DNA of 13,273 bases from Paracoccaceae bacterium (GCA_023254015.1 JALQYS010000109.1:1-13273); one strand, 5' to 3'. Numbered from the stretch's first letter, positions 6,991 through 13,273 are shown. Program-made: numbers and translations. Notes: a model not told the origin generated them from the letters alone.

Positions 6991-8837
6991 CTGCGGCCGA
7001 ACAACCGTTCGATATCGTGCAACTTCAACTCCACATAGGTTGGCCGCCCGTGGTTGCATTGGCCCGAATGGGGCGTCGCCTCCATTTCGCGCAAGAGGGC
7101 GTTCATCTCGTCCGGCCGCAGACCGCGGCCCGAGCGGACCGAGCCATGGCAGGCCATGCGCGACAGGATCGCCTCGATCTTTGCCTGCAGGCTGTCGATG
7201 CGGCCCAAGTCGGCCAATTCATCCAGCACATCGCGCAACAGGTCCGCGGCTGAAACCGCACCCAGAATGGCGGGCGTTTCGCGCACCGCCACGGCCGCGC
7301 CGCCAAAGGGTTCGATCGCGAGGCCAAGCCGCGCCAGTTCTTCGGCATGGTCCAGAAGGCGGCTGGCATCGGTGGGCGACAGTTCGACGATCTCGGGGAT
7401 CAGCAGCGCCTGCGCCTTGATGCCGGCCTCGGCCATCTGCCGCTTCAGCCGCTCATAGACCAGCCGTTCATGCGCGGCGTGCTGATCGACGATCACCATG
7501 CCGCGCGCGGTTTGCGCGACGATGTAATTGCCGTGAAGCTGCGCCTTGGCGGCGCCCAGCGGATAGGCCTCTTCGTCGGCCTGCGGCCGCTCATCGGCGG
7601 GCTCTACCCGCGCCAGAGGGGTTTCGGCAAAGCCGGTGCTGGCAGGGGCCTGCCATTCGGCAGCCCGGGCAAAGCTGGCCTGCGAGGGGCGATCCATCTG
7701 ATAGATGCGCGGGGCCATCGCCTGCGCCGCCGCTTCGGGCCGGAGCGCGGCAAGCGTCGCATCGGCCACCGTGGTGCTGGCGCGATGGCCCGCCCCCGAC
7801 AGCGCGGTGCGCAGGCCGGTGATGATCAGGCTGCGCGCCGCCTCGGGCTCGCGGAACCGCACCTCGGACTTTGCCGGATGCACGTTTACATCCACCCGCT
7901 CGGGGTCGCAGATCAGGTTCAGCACGGCGGCCGGATGCCGGTCCCGCGACAGAAAGTCGAAATAGGCCACCCGCAGCGCGCCCAGAAGCATGCGGTCCAG
8001 CACGGGACGGCCGTTCACAAAGACGAACTGCTGCACCGAAGAGCCACGCGAATAGGTCGGCAGCGCGGCATATCCCGTCAGCCGCAGCCCGTCGCGTTCG
8101 ACGTCGATCTTCAGCGCATTGGTGGTGAAGTCAGCGCCCAGAATTCCGCTCAGTCGGCCATGAAGCGCGTCGAAGAAATCGCCCGACTGCGGATCGGCGC
8201 GGAAGATCACCCGAGGGGCCGCGCCTTCGACCACCTCGGACAGGGTAAATCCGACCGAAGGTTCTGCCATGGCCAGCCGCCGCACCACCTCGGCAATCGC
8301 CTGCGCCTCGGCCCGGTCGGTCCGCAGGAACTTCAGCCGCGCGGGCGTGGCATAGAAGAGATCGCGCAGCTCGATCACGGTGCCTTTTTGCGCCGCCGCG
8401 GGGCGTGGGCCGGTCATCTGACCGCCCGCCACGGTGATCTGCGCGCCCTCGCCGCCCTCGACCCGGCTGGTGACGGTCAGCCGACCCACCGCGCCAAGGC
8501 TGGCCAGCGCCTCGCCGCGAAAACCGAAGGAGCGGATGTTGAGAAGGTCGGACCCGTCAATCTTGGAGGTCGCGTGCCGCGCTACGGCCAAAGGCAGATC
8601 TTCGGCGGTCATGCCGCAGCCGTCATCGGTGACACGGATCAGCACCTTGCCGCCCACCGCGTAATCCACCGCGATGCGCCGCGCGCCGGCGTCCAGCGCG
8701 TTTTCAACCAGCTCCTTGACGGCCGAGGCGGGGCGTTCCACCACCTCGCCGGCCGCGATGCGGTTAATGGCCGCCTCATCCAAGGGGCGGATCACCGGCC
8801 GGGACGAACCGGATATGTTGGGGTCATGCAGAGTCAT
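6987..8837 (-). CDS. mutL: DNA mismatch repair protein MutL with intrinsic endonuclease motif
   Basis: ATPase and matchmaker of mismatch repair, 616 aa. The N-terminal GHKL ATPase has KELVENALDAGA (Glu42, Asn46), DDGCGM (Asp71) and SFGFRGEAL (about 103-111). A variable Ala/Pro-rich linker spans roughly 335-430. The C-terminal dimerisation domain carries D451-QHA-AH-E457-RLVY-E462, an exact DQHA(X)2E(X)4E metal-binding endonuclease motif, plus AC563-H and C594-N-HGRP, the accessory blocks of nicking MutLs. The third block has Asn where the common form has Pro. E. coli MutL lacks this nuclease set and relies on MutH, so this MutL should nick the strand itself. The start at 8837 gives the expected short leader before IRPLDEAAINRIAAGEVVERP; no good Shine-Dalgarno precedes it. 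It overlaps rmuC by 4 bp. Confidence 0.96.
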   Translation of the reverse strand: MTLHDPNISGSSRPVIRPLDEAAINRIAAGEVVERPASAVKELVENALDAGARRIAVDYAVGGKVLIRVTDDGCGMTAEDLPLAVARHATSKIDGSDLLNIRSFGFRGEALASLGAVGRLTVTSRVEGGEGAQITVAGGQMTGPRPAAAQKGTVIELRDLFYATPARLKFLRTDRAEAQAIAEVVRRLAMAEPSVGFTLSEVVEGAAPRVIFRADPQSGDFFDALHGRLSGILGADFTTNALKIDVERDGLRLTGYAALPTYSRGSSVQQFVFVNGRPVLDRMLLGALRVAYFDFLSRDRHPAAVLNLICDPERVDVNVHPAKSEVRFREPEAARSLIITGLRTALSGAGHRASTTVADATLAALRPEAAAQAMAPRIYQMDRPSQASFARAAEWQAPASTGFAETPLARVEPADERPQADEEAYPLGAAKAQLHGNYIVAQTARGMVIVDQHAAHERLVYERLKRQMAEAGIKAQALLIPEIVELSPTDASRLLDHAEELARLGLAIEPFGGAAVAVRETPAILGAVSAADLLRDVLDELADLGRIDSLQAKIEAILSRMACHGSVRSGRGLRPDEMNALLREMEATPHSGQCNHGRPTYVELKLHDIERLFGRR

Positions 8838-8853
8838 ACCGCAAAGGATAGCA

Positions 8854-8872
8854 GGCCCTGCCGGGCAAGGCC
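8854..8872. repeat. Short imperfect hairpin between the M16b stop and the mutL start
   Basis: GGCC-C-TGC-CGG-GCA-A-GGCC forms a 7-bp stem with one C/A mismatch and a 3-nt loop, inside the 54-bp gap (8838-8891) between two co-directional genes. There is no T-run, so terminator function is doubtful. It could modulate read-through into mutL. Confidence 0.3.
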
Positions 8873-8891
8873 ACAGATTCGGGCCGAAAGG

Positions 8892-10199
8892 CTATTCGTT
8901 CGCCTCGCCCCCCACCGGTTCGCCCACCACCACGAAGGACAGGTTCTCGGGCTTCATCAGCCGGGCGGCGACACGGCGGATGTCCTGCATCGTGACGGCG
9001 TTCACCTTGTCATTGCGGGTTTTCGGATAGTCTGACGGCAGGCCCAGCATCTGCATGCCGACCAGAATGTTGGCAATCGCCCCATTGCCGTCAAAACGCA
9101 GGGGATAGGCGCCGGTCATGTAGGTTTTCGCCGTGGCCAGCTCTTCCTCGGTCACGCCGTCCTTGGCCATGCGCGCCCATTCTGCGCGCACCACGTCAAT
9201 CGCCTCGGCCACCTTTTCATTGCTGGCCTGAAACTGCCCCGTCCATTCCGCCGACAGGTCACGACTGGCCAGCCCCGTGCCAATTCCATAGGTCAGCCCG
9301 CGCTTTTCGCGGACCTCTTGCATCAGCCGGGCCGAGAACCGCCCGCCCCCCAGAATGTCGTTGAGCAGGGTGGCGGCAAAGAAATCCGGATCGTCAAAGC
9401 CGATGCCGCTGTGACCGAACAGCACCACCGATTGCGGGCCGGGGAAAGGCTGAACCGTGACGCCGCCCTGTTCGTTCAAAACCGCCTTGGGCGGCATCGG
9501 CCATCCGGTAGCAGGCAGCCCGGCCAGCAATTCGTCCAGAAGCGCGCCCAGCTCTGCCGCCGAAATGTCGCCCGCCGCGGCCACATACAGCCGGTCCCGC
9601 GCGATTGCCCCCTGCCAGGCCGCCAGCACATCGTCGCGCGTCAGCGCCGTGACGCTGTCGATCGTGCCATCGCCGGAGGAGCCATAAGGATGGTCGCCAT
9701 AGCCCCGCGCACGGGCAATCTTGCCGGCAATTGCGCCGGGATCCTGCTCTTCGGCGCGCAGGCCGGCCAGAACCTGGCCCTTCACCCGATCAACCGCGTC
9801 AGCATCAAAGCGCGGCGCGGTCAGGGCCTGCCGCAAAAGGTCAACCGCCGCCGCGCGGTTTTCGGTCAGCGCCTGCAGCGAGACCGAAATCTCGTCGGCC
9901 CCCGCGCCAAAGCCGATCTTGGCCGCCAGACCATCACGCGCGGTGGCAAAGCCTTGGGCGTCCATCTCGCCCGCGCCTTCCTCCAGCGTGGCGGCCATCA
10001 GGTTCACCGCCCCGCGCTTGCCCGGCTGGTCCAGCGAGGTGCCGCCGCGAAAGCGCAACTCCAGCGCCATGAAGGGGATGTTGTGATCTTCCACGAGCCA
10101 AGCCTTGATGCCACCGGGCGAGGTGACTTCCTGAATGGCGATCTCGGCGCGCAGGGGTGTGGCCAGCGCCAGCAGGAACAGGGCGATGCGCAGCATCAT
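8892..10199 (-). CDS. M16 family peptidase-like protein, non-catalytic partner subunit (M16b)
   Basis: Second of two tandem M16 (pitrilysin/mitochondrial processing peptidase type) proteins, 435 aa. A signal peptide (MMLRIALFLLALATPLRA, cut about 18/19) points to the periplasm. The fold is recognisable, but the zinc site is gone: where the partner has HFFEH this protein has N66-LMA-A70 (GAVNLMAATLEEGAG). It keeps the C-terminal block GGRFSARLMQEVREKRG followed by LTY304, the Arg/Tyr substrate-binding pair. Two-subunit M16B enzymes such as the Sphingomonas pair divide roles this way: one subunit holds zinc, the other the R/Y pair. Its ATG overlaps the stop of the catalytic subunit by 4 bp (ATGA at 10199-10196), consistent with matched synthesis of a heterodimer. 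Substrate unknown. Some related proteins are called PqqL/PqqF-like, but no PQQ genes are visible. Confidence 0.9.
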   Translation of the reverse strand: MMLRIALFLLALATPLRAEIAIQEVTSPGGIKAWLVEDHNIPFMALELRFRGGTSLDQPGKRGAVNLMAATLEEGAGEMDAQGFATARDGLAAKIGFGAGADEISVSLQALTENRAAAVDLLRQALTAPRFDADAVDRVKGQVLAGLRAEEQDPGAIAGKIARARGYGDHPYGSSGDGTIDSVTALTRDDVLAAWQGAIARDRLYVAAAGDISAAELGALLDELLAGLPATGWPMPPKAVLNEQGGVTVQPFPGPQSVVLFGHSGIGFDDPDFFAATLLNDILGGGRFSARLMQEVREKRGLTYGIGTGLASRDLSAEWTGQFQASNEKVAEAIDVVRAEWARMAKDGVTEEELATAKTYMTGAYPLRFDGNGAIANILVGMQMLGLPSDYPKTRNDKVNAVTMQDIRRVAARLMKPENLSFVVVGEPVGGEANE

Positions 10200-11536
10200 T
10201 CGGTGGCCTCCTCTGCCTTGGCAGGCGCTTGCAGCCAGCCGGTGACGGCGCGGCGTTTGTCAAACACTTCGGCTGCGGCCGCCATGATTTCGTCCTCGGT
10301 GACCGATTGCAGGATGTCGGGCCAATCCTGCACGTCCTTCACCGTCAGGCCCACTGCCAACGCCTGCCCATAGACCTGCGCCAGACCTTCGGCACTGTCG
10401 CGGCCATAGATGGTGGCGGCGCGGACCTGCATCTTGATACGGGCCAGCTCGTCAGGATCAACGCCGTCTTTCAGAAAGCCAGCAATCACCTCGTCCAGCG
10501 CCGCTTCGGCATCGGCCAGCGACACGCCCGGAACCGGCATGACATAGACGCCGAAAGTATCGGGATCGACCGTCGTTCCGTCATAAAAAGCTGCCGACCA
10601 GGTTGCGACGCCGCGTTTGAACTGCAAGTCGCGCGCAAGAACCGAGGTGGTGGGATTGCCGCCCAGAACCTCGGCCAGAAGCGTCAGCGCCGCCGCCTTG
10701 CGCTGGTCACCGGGGTTGCGCTCGGCCGCCAGATAGCTGCGGATGACATAGGGTTCCGACACCCGTTCGTCCTGCAGGACGATGCGCCGTTCGCCCAGTT
10801 GCGGCGGTTCGGTCGGGCGGAGGCGCGGGGCGATGTCGGCCGAAGGTTCCAGCGGGCCGTAATGGGTTTCGGCCAGTTTCAGCGCCTGATCTGGGGTCAC
10901 ATCGCCCGCCACCACCACAATCGCGTTGTTCGGCGCGTAATTGGCACGATAGAAGGCCAGCGCATCCTCTCGCGTCAGGGCCTTGATCTCGTGCATCCAG
11001 CCGATGACGGGGCGACCGTAGGGATGGTTCATGAATTGCGCCGCCGCCATCTGCTCGTTCAAAAGCGCGCCCGGATCGCTGTCCGTGCGCTGGCCGCGTT
11101 CCTCGACGATGACCTGGCGTTCGGTCGCCACATCCTCTTCGGACAGCGTCAGATCGCGCATCCGGTCGGCCTCCATCTGCATCATCAGATCCAGACGATC
11201 AGTGGCAACCCGTTGAAAATAGGCGGTATAGTCATAGCTGGTAAAGGCGTTGTCATTACCGCCCTGCGCCTCGACCGTGGCCGAGAATTCGCCCGGGGCC
11301 AGATCATCCGTGCCCTGGAACATCAGATGTTCAAAGAAATGCGCGATGCCGGAATGGCCCGGCGCCTCATCCGCCGCGCCGATGCGATACCAGACCATCT
11401 GCGTGACCACCGGCGCCCGGTGATCCTCGATCACCACCAGTTCCAGCCCGTTGTCCAGCGTGAAGGTCGATACCTCATTGGCCCAAAGCGGCGCTGCCGA
11501 CAGACCAAGGGCAAGGGCGGCAAGGGACAGACGCAT
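10196..11536 (-). CDS. M16 family zinc metallopeptidase, catalytic subunit (M16a)
   Basis: Secreted zinc peptidase of the M16B type, 446 aa, predicted periplasmic from the signal peptide (MRLSLAALALGLSAAPLWA, cut about 19/20). The inverted zinc motif is H66-FFE-H70 (GIAHFFEHLMFQGT). The distal glutamates are E139 and E146 (ERQVIVEE), at the family's spacing. It also has YDYTAYFQ and, later, PYGRPVIGWMHEI. In the C-terminal half the block equivalent to the substrate Arg/Tyr pair reads KRG then VAT312-W, so the tyrosine is lost; the neighbour M16b retains it. This complementary loss argues for an obligate heterodimer rather than two independent enzymes. GAGG (11544-11547) lies 7 nt before the ATG. 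It follows the lipoprotein gene after 97 bp. Such enzymes degrade short peptides; the physiological substrate cannot be read from sequence. Confidence 0.93.
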   Translation of the reverse strand: MRLSLAALALGLSAAPLWANEVSTFTLDNGLELVVIEDHRAPVVTQMVWYRIGAADEAPGHSGIAHFFEHLMFQGTDDLAPGEFSATVEAQGGNDNAFTSYDYTAYFQRVATDRLDLMMQMEADRMRDLTLSEEDVATERQVIVEERGQRTDSDPGALLNEQMAAAQFMNHPYGRPVIGWMHEIKALTREDALAFYRANYAPNNAIVVVAGDVTPDQALKLAETHYGPLEPSADIAPRLRPTEPPQLGERRIVLQDERVSEPYVIRSYLAAERNPGDQRKAAALTLLAEVLGGNPTTSVLARDLQFKRGVATWSAAFYDGTTVDPDTFGVYVMPVPGVSLADAEAALDEVIAGFLKDGVDPDELARIKMQVRAATIYGRDSAEGLAQVYGQALAVGLTVKDVQDWPDILQSVTEDEIMAAAAEVFDKRRAVTGWLQAPAKAEEATE

Positions 11537-11546
11537 CGGGAAACCT

Positions 11547-11568
11547 CGGGCAAGGGCATGGTTGCCCG
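11547..11568. repeat. 7-bp inverted repeat abutting the M16a ribosome-binding site
   Basis: CGGGCAA (11547-11553) and TTGCCCG (11562-11568) are exact inverted complements with an 8-nt loop. The stem touches the first base of the M16a Shine-Dalgarno (GAGG, 11547-11544 on the minus strand), so the hairpin could affect M16a translation. It lies in the 97-bp gap between the lipoprotein and M16a genes. There is no long T-run. Confidence 0.4.
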
Positions 11569-11633
11569 GAACCTAGGCCAGACGACCGGACGGCGAAAGC
11601 CCGTTGGCGTGAATGTGATGGAAAACCGGCGCC

Positions 11634-12176
11634 TTAACGCTCGCCCGCCTTGCGGGGCGGGGCCGAGGGCGTGCCTGCGCCCGCCGCGCGCCAGCGTTCC
11701 AACTCGGACTGCTGGTCAAGCGCTTGCTTGCGATAGGCGCGGTAATAGACGTTGGTGCCGAACAGGCGCTCCAGCAGCCGTCCATTGTTCTTGCGACGGT
11801 ATTCCACATCAGCCGCGGCAAGGGTCGGGCGGATGTCGCCCGAGACGCCCGCGCGCCCGGCATAGGCCAGAAGCGCGCCATCGGCGGCCGGCACATTCTC
11901 GCTGGCCGTGCGGGGGGTGCCGCCCAGCGCCAGAACGGCATCATCCTTGGGTCGCTGGTCGGTGCGGTTTTCGCCGCCCGGCGTGGGTTCGGGCAGGGCC
12001 GCCAGATCTTCGGGCATTTCCAGAGGCTTGGGCGGCACGATGGAAAATTCGTCCGGCCCATTGGTGGAGGAGCGCAGGTTCATCAGTTGCGGCGGCTTGT
12101 CGCGCGCGCCACCGCATCCGGCAACCGCCAGCAGCGAAGCACCCGCAATCGCGAGAACCAAACGTGCTGCCGTCAT
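11634..12176 (-). CDS. Outer-membrane lipoprotein, DUF3035/BamF-like
   Basis: Small lipoprotein precursor of 180 aa. The signal peptide ends in the lipobox VAG-C21, so the mature protein starts at Cys21 and is about 160 aa. Residue 22 is Gly, not the Asp inner-membrane retention signal, suggesting outer-membrane sorting. The mature N-terminus has the conserved stretch GPDEFSIVPPKPLEMP (40-55) then LPEPTPGGENRTD (61-73). I recognise this as the alphaproteobacterial DUF3035 family, which I recall being linked to BamF of the beta-barrel assembly machine. That assignment is from memory and less certain than the lipoprotein call. The C-terminal half is charged, with VEYRRKNNGRLLERLFGTNVYYRAYRKQ and an Ala/Pro-rich tail. 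An excellent ribosome-binding site precedes the ATG. The gene lies 71 bp after lspA, which encodes the peptidase that matures it. Confidence 0.8.
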   Translation of the reverse strand: MTAARLVLAIAGASLLAVAGCGGARDKPPQLMNLRSSTNGPDEFSIVPPKPLEMPEDLAALPEPTPGGENRTDQRPKDDAVLALGGTPRTASENVPAADGALLAYAGRAGVSGDIRPTLAAADVEYRRKNNGRLLERLFGTNVYYRAYRKQALDQQSELERWRAAGAGTPSAPPRKAGER

Positions 12177-12181
12177 GCCTG

Positions 12182-12189
12182 CCTCCTTT
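12182..12189 (-). promoter_or_regulatory. Strong ribosome-binding site of the lipoprotein gene
   Basis: The minus strand reads AAAGGAGG, 5 nt before the ATG at 12176. It is the strongest Shine-Dalgarno in the leftward cluster and suggests high translation of the lipoprotein relative to the coupled genes. Confidence 0.75.
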
Positions 12190-12220
12190 GTCCCCTTGCG
12201 GGCTGTTCGGACCTTCTAAC

Positions 12221-12245
12221 GCAAAGCCCCGCCCGCGTCACGGGG
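12221..12245 (-). terminator. Weak possible terminator or hairpin after lspA
   Basis: On the minus strand CCCCG (12245-12241) can pair with CGGGG (12231-12227) across a 9-nt loop, followed by CTTTGC. It begins 2 nt past the lspA stop. The stem is short and the T-run is only three, so read-through into the lipoprotein gene is likely. Confidence 0.25.
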
Positions 12246-12247
12246 TG

Positions 12248-12739
12248 TTATCGGGCCTTGCGCGCGCCTCTGCCAGTCTGGCCTTTCCCGGTAAAGAGAA
12301 CAAGACCGACCGCCCCGACAAAGATCGCAATATCCGCGACGTTGAAGGCATAGGGGTTTTCGATGCCGCAACAAGACATGTTCAGGAAATCGGCCACATA
12401 ACCATAGGCGACGCGATCAATGACATTGCCGGCCGCGCCCCCTACCAGAAGCCCGGCCGAAATCATGCCCCAGCGGCCGAAGCCATCGCGCTTGGCCCAG
12501 CGGATCACCCAGGCTGAAATGGCCACGGCAAGCAGGATCAGCAGCCAGCGCGTGATTTCGGAATGCCCTGCCAGCAGGCCGAAATTCACCCCGCGATTCT
12601 CGGCCCAGCGAAAGTTCAGCAGGGGGTCAATCACGTCGACCTCGCCCCGGTTGCGCAGGTCAAGCCCGTGGATCACGGCCAGCTTGCTGCCCTGATCCAG
12701 CAGAAACGACAGAACGGCGGTCAGAGCCAGAACGCGCAT
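12248..12739 (-). CDS. lspA: Lipoprotein signal peptidase (signal peptidase II)
   Basis: Inner-membrane aspartic protease that removes the signal peptide of diacylated prolipoproteins just before the lipobox cysteine. It has 163 aa, the normal length. Family blocks in order: FLLDQGSK (Asp15), AENRGVNFGLL (46-56), GGAAGNVIDR (Asn105, Asp108), YVADFLNM (catalytic Asp117) and YAFNVADIAIF (catalytic Asp136). Four hydrophobic segments are visible, near 3-20, 62-82, 90-108 and 134-153. The insert NMSCCGIENPY between the two catalytic aspartates contains a Cys-Cys pair. The ATG lies 6 nt after the purH stop, and GAGGG overlapping that stop codon is a likely though close ribosome-binding site, so translation is probably coupled to purH. 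The next gene downstream encodes a lipoprotein substrate. Confidence 0.96.
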   Translation of the reverse strand: MRVLALTAVLSFLLDQGSKLAVIHGLDLRNRGEVDVIDPLLNFRWAENRGVNFGLLAGHSEITRWLLILLAVAISAWVIRWAKRDGFGRWGMISAGLLVGGAAGNVIDRVAYGYVADFLNMSCCGIENPYAFNVADIAIFVGAVGLVLFTGKGQTGRGARKAR

Positions 12740-12745
12740 GGGCCC

Positions 12746-13033
12746 TCAGTGCCGGAAATGCCGCTGGCCGGTGAACACCATGGCCAGCCCCGCCTTGTCG
12801 GCGGCCTCGATCACGGCGGCATCGTTCATACTGCCGCCGGGCTGGATGAGCGCCGTGGCCCCGGCCTCGGCCGCCGTCAAAAGTCCGTCGGGGAAGGGGA
12901 AAAACGCATCCGAAGCCACGACAGAGCCGATGGTGGGCGATTGGGGCAGGCCCAGAACCTCGGCCATGTCGCGCGCTTTCTGGGCCGCGATGCGGGTTGA
13001 ATCCACGCGGCTCATCTGGCCCGCGCCGACGCC
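12746..13033 (-). CDS. purH: C-terminal fragment of PurH (AICAR formyltransferase/IMP cyclohydrolase), 5' part replaced
   Basis: PurH performs the last two steps of IMP synthesis. Only about the last 94 residues are here. From VGAGQMSRVDSTRIAAQKA through VVASDAFFPFPDG and LIQPGGSMNDAAVIEAADKAG to the end MVFTGQRHFRH, the sequence matches the conserved C-terminus of the transformylase domain. Upstream of VGAGQ the expected PurH sequence is missing: the in-frame codons read MAGGGG, and the DNA instead continues in another frame as a LysE/RhtB exporter. The ATG at 13048 in this frame is therefore not a real start. A complete PurH is about 530 residues, so some 80% is absent. Either the contig is chimeric here or the gene was broken by recombination. 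It lies 6 nt upstream of lspA. Confidence 0.85.
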   Translation of the reverse strand, partial: GVGAGQMSRVDSTRIAAQKARDMAEVLGLPQSPTIGSVVASDAFFPFPDGLLTAAEAGATALIQPGGSMNDAAVIEAADKAGLAMVFTGQRHFRH

Positions 13034-13179
13034 GCCCCCGCCCGCCATCCCTGACCGATCCCGCGGGCGATGATGTACATCACCGCCGGGCCGGGCGTCA
13101 GCAGCATCGCGAGCGACGCCACCATGAAGGCGGCGAGCCGTGTCGTGCCTGGGAGCAGGTCAGCGATCGACGTCTCCAT
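13012..13179 (-). pseudogene. N-terminal fragment of a LysE/RhtB-family exporter, fused into purH
   Basis: A 55-codon frame from ATG 13179 to TGA 13014-13012, read leftward. Residues 18-50 give the first transmembrane helix and the family signature of amino-acid exporters: FMVASLAMLLTPGPAVMYII then ARGIGQGWRAGAASA, with the invariant TPGP and the GxxxGxRAG loop. A full protein is about 205 residues. Here homology ends near residue 50, at the switch to PurH sequence (about 13020-13045), and the frame stops a few codons later. GGCGGA just before the ATG is a weak ribosome-binding site. TACACT (13186-13191, minus strand), 6 nt before the ATG, resembles a TANNNT -10 box at leaderless-transcript spacing, but there is no matching -35. 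The fragment cannot make a functional exporter. Confidence 0.75.
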
Positions 13180-13231
13180 TCCGCCAGTGTACGCCGGCCG
13201 ATCAGACCCCGGATCGCGGTCAACACAACCC

Positions 13232-13260
13232 CGTCGGCTAGCGCGTCGCGTCGGCTAGCG
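13232..13260. repeat. 12-bp direct repeat with 17-bp period near the window edge
   Basis: CGTCGGCTAGCG occurs at 13232-13243 and again at 13249-13260, separated by CGTCG, upstream of the LysE fragment. Each copy contains the palindrome GCTAGC. It could be a tandem operator or chance in GC-rich sequence. No gene is recognisable in 13180-13273. Confidence 0.5.
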
Positions 13261-13273
13261 AGGCGATCACCCC

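Noticed and set aside
6991..7059. Longer RmuC start at 7059
   Set aside because: It would add about 23 residues inside mutL ahead of the membrane helix. The ATGA overlap at 6990 is the usual arrangement and matches the other junctions here.
7347..9035. A 562-codon plus-strand open frame opposite mutL
   Set aside because: It is antisense to an intact MutL and has no domain-like blocks.
10157..12517. A 786-codon plus-strand open frame across the M16 peptidases, lipoprotein and lspA
   Set aside because: It lies antisense to four genes with clear family motifs. Its translation is rich in Arg, His, Gly and Pro with no recognisable domain, as expected for antisense frames in GC-rich DNA.
13070..13258. 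62-codon plus-strand frame near the right edge
   Set aside because: It is antisense to the LysE-like signature and has no recognisable motif.
1..13273. RNA genes, CRISPR arrays, insertion sequences, phage genes or toxin-antitoxin pairs
   Set aside because: I saw no tRNA/rRNA-like folds, regularly spaced repeats, transposase or integrase motifs. Nearly all bases are explained by known housekeeping or catabolic genes.

Overview
This is a GC-rich, densely packed chromosomal window that looks like an alphaproteobacterium of the Rhodobacterales (Rhodobacter/Paracoccus/Roseobacter relatives). That placement rests on the protein sequences, the order purH - lspA - BamF-like lipoprotein - two M16 peptidases - mutL - rmuC, and a MutL that carries its own nuclease motif. 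It is inference from memory of families, not a database result.

Layout. Bases 1-2714 (plus strand) hold the end of an aldehyde dehydrogenase and a directly abutting FAD-dependent amine oxidoreductase. Together they look like the PuuC/PuuB steps of gamma-glutamylated putrescine breakdown. They converge on fadH (minus, 2733-4736), a complete 2,4-dienoyl-CoA reductase. The 18-bp gap and the end of fadH form a perfect 10-bp stem-loop. A 121-bp divergent region then separates fadH from rnhA (plus, 4858-5310), whose 3' end overlaps the convergent HutD/Ves-like gene by 11 bp.

From 5300 to the right edge everything reads leftward. In transcription order: the C-terminus of PurH, lspA (signal peptidase II), a small lipoprotein that needs LspA for maturation, a catalytic M16 peptidase subunit, its degenerate M16 partner, mutL, rmuC and the HutD/Ves-like gene. 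Three of these junctions are 4-bp ATGA stop/start overlaps (M16a-M16b, mutL-rmuC, rmuC-hutD), which implies translational coupling. The cluster combines envelope functions (lipoprotein processing, a BAM-type lipoprotein, periplasmic peptidase) with genome maintenance (MutL, RmuC).

The most anomalous place is the right edge. Only about the last 94 residues of PurH are present. At about 13020-13045 the sequence switches to the first ~50 codons of a LysE/RhtB-type exporter on the same strand but in another reading frame, across a short GC-rich microhomology. This is either a chimeric assembly end or a real illegitimate recombination, and assembly error is the likelier explanation. The remaining genes are conserved housekeeping or catabolic genes. 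I found no phage, insertion sequence, CRISPR, RNA gene or defence system, and I do not think the window contains a new multigene system.
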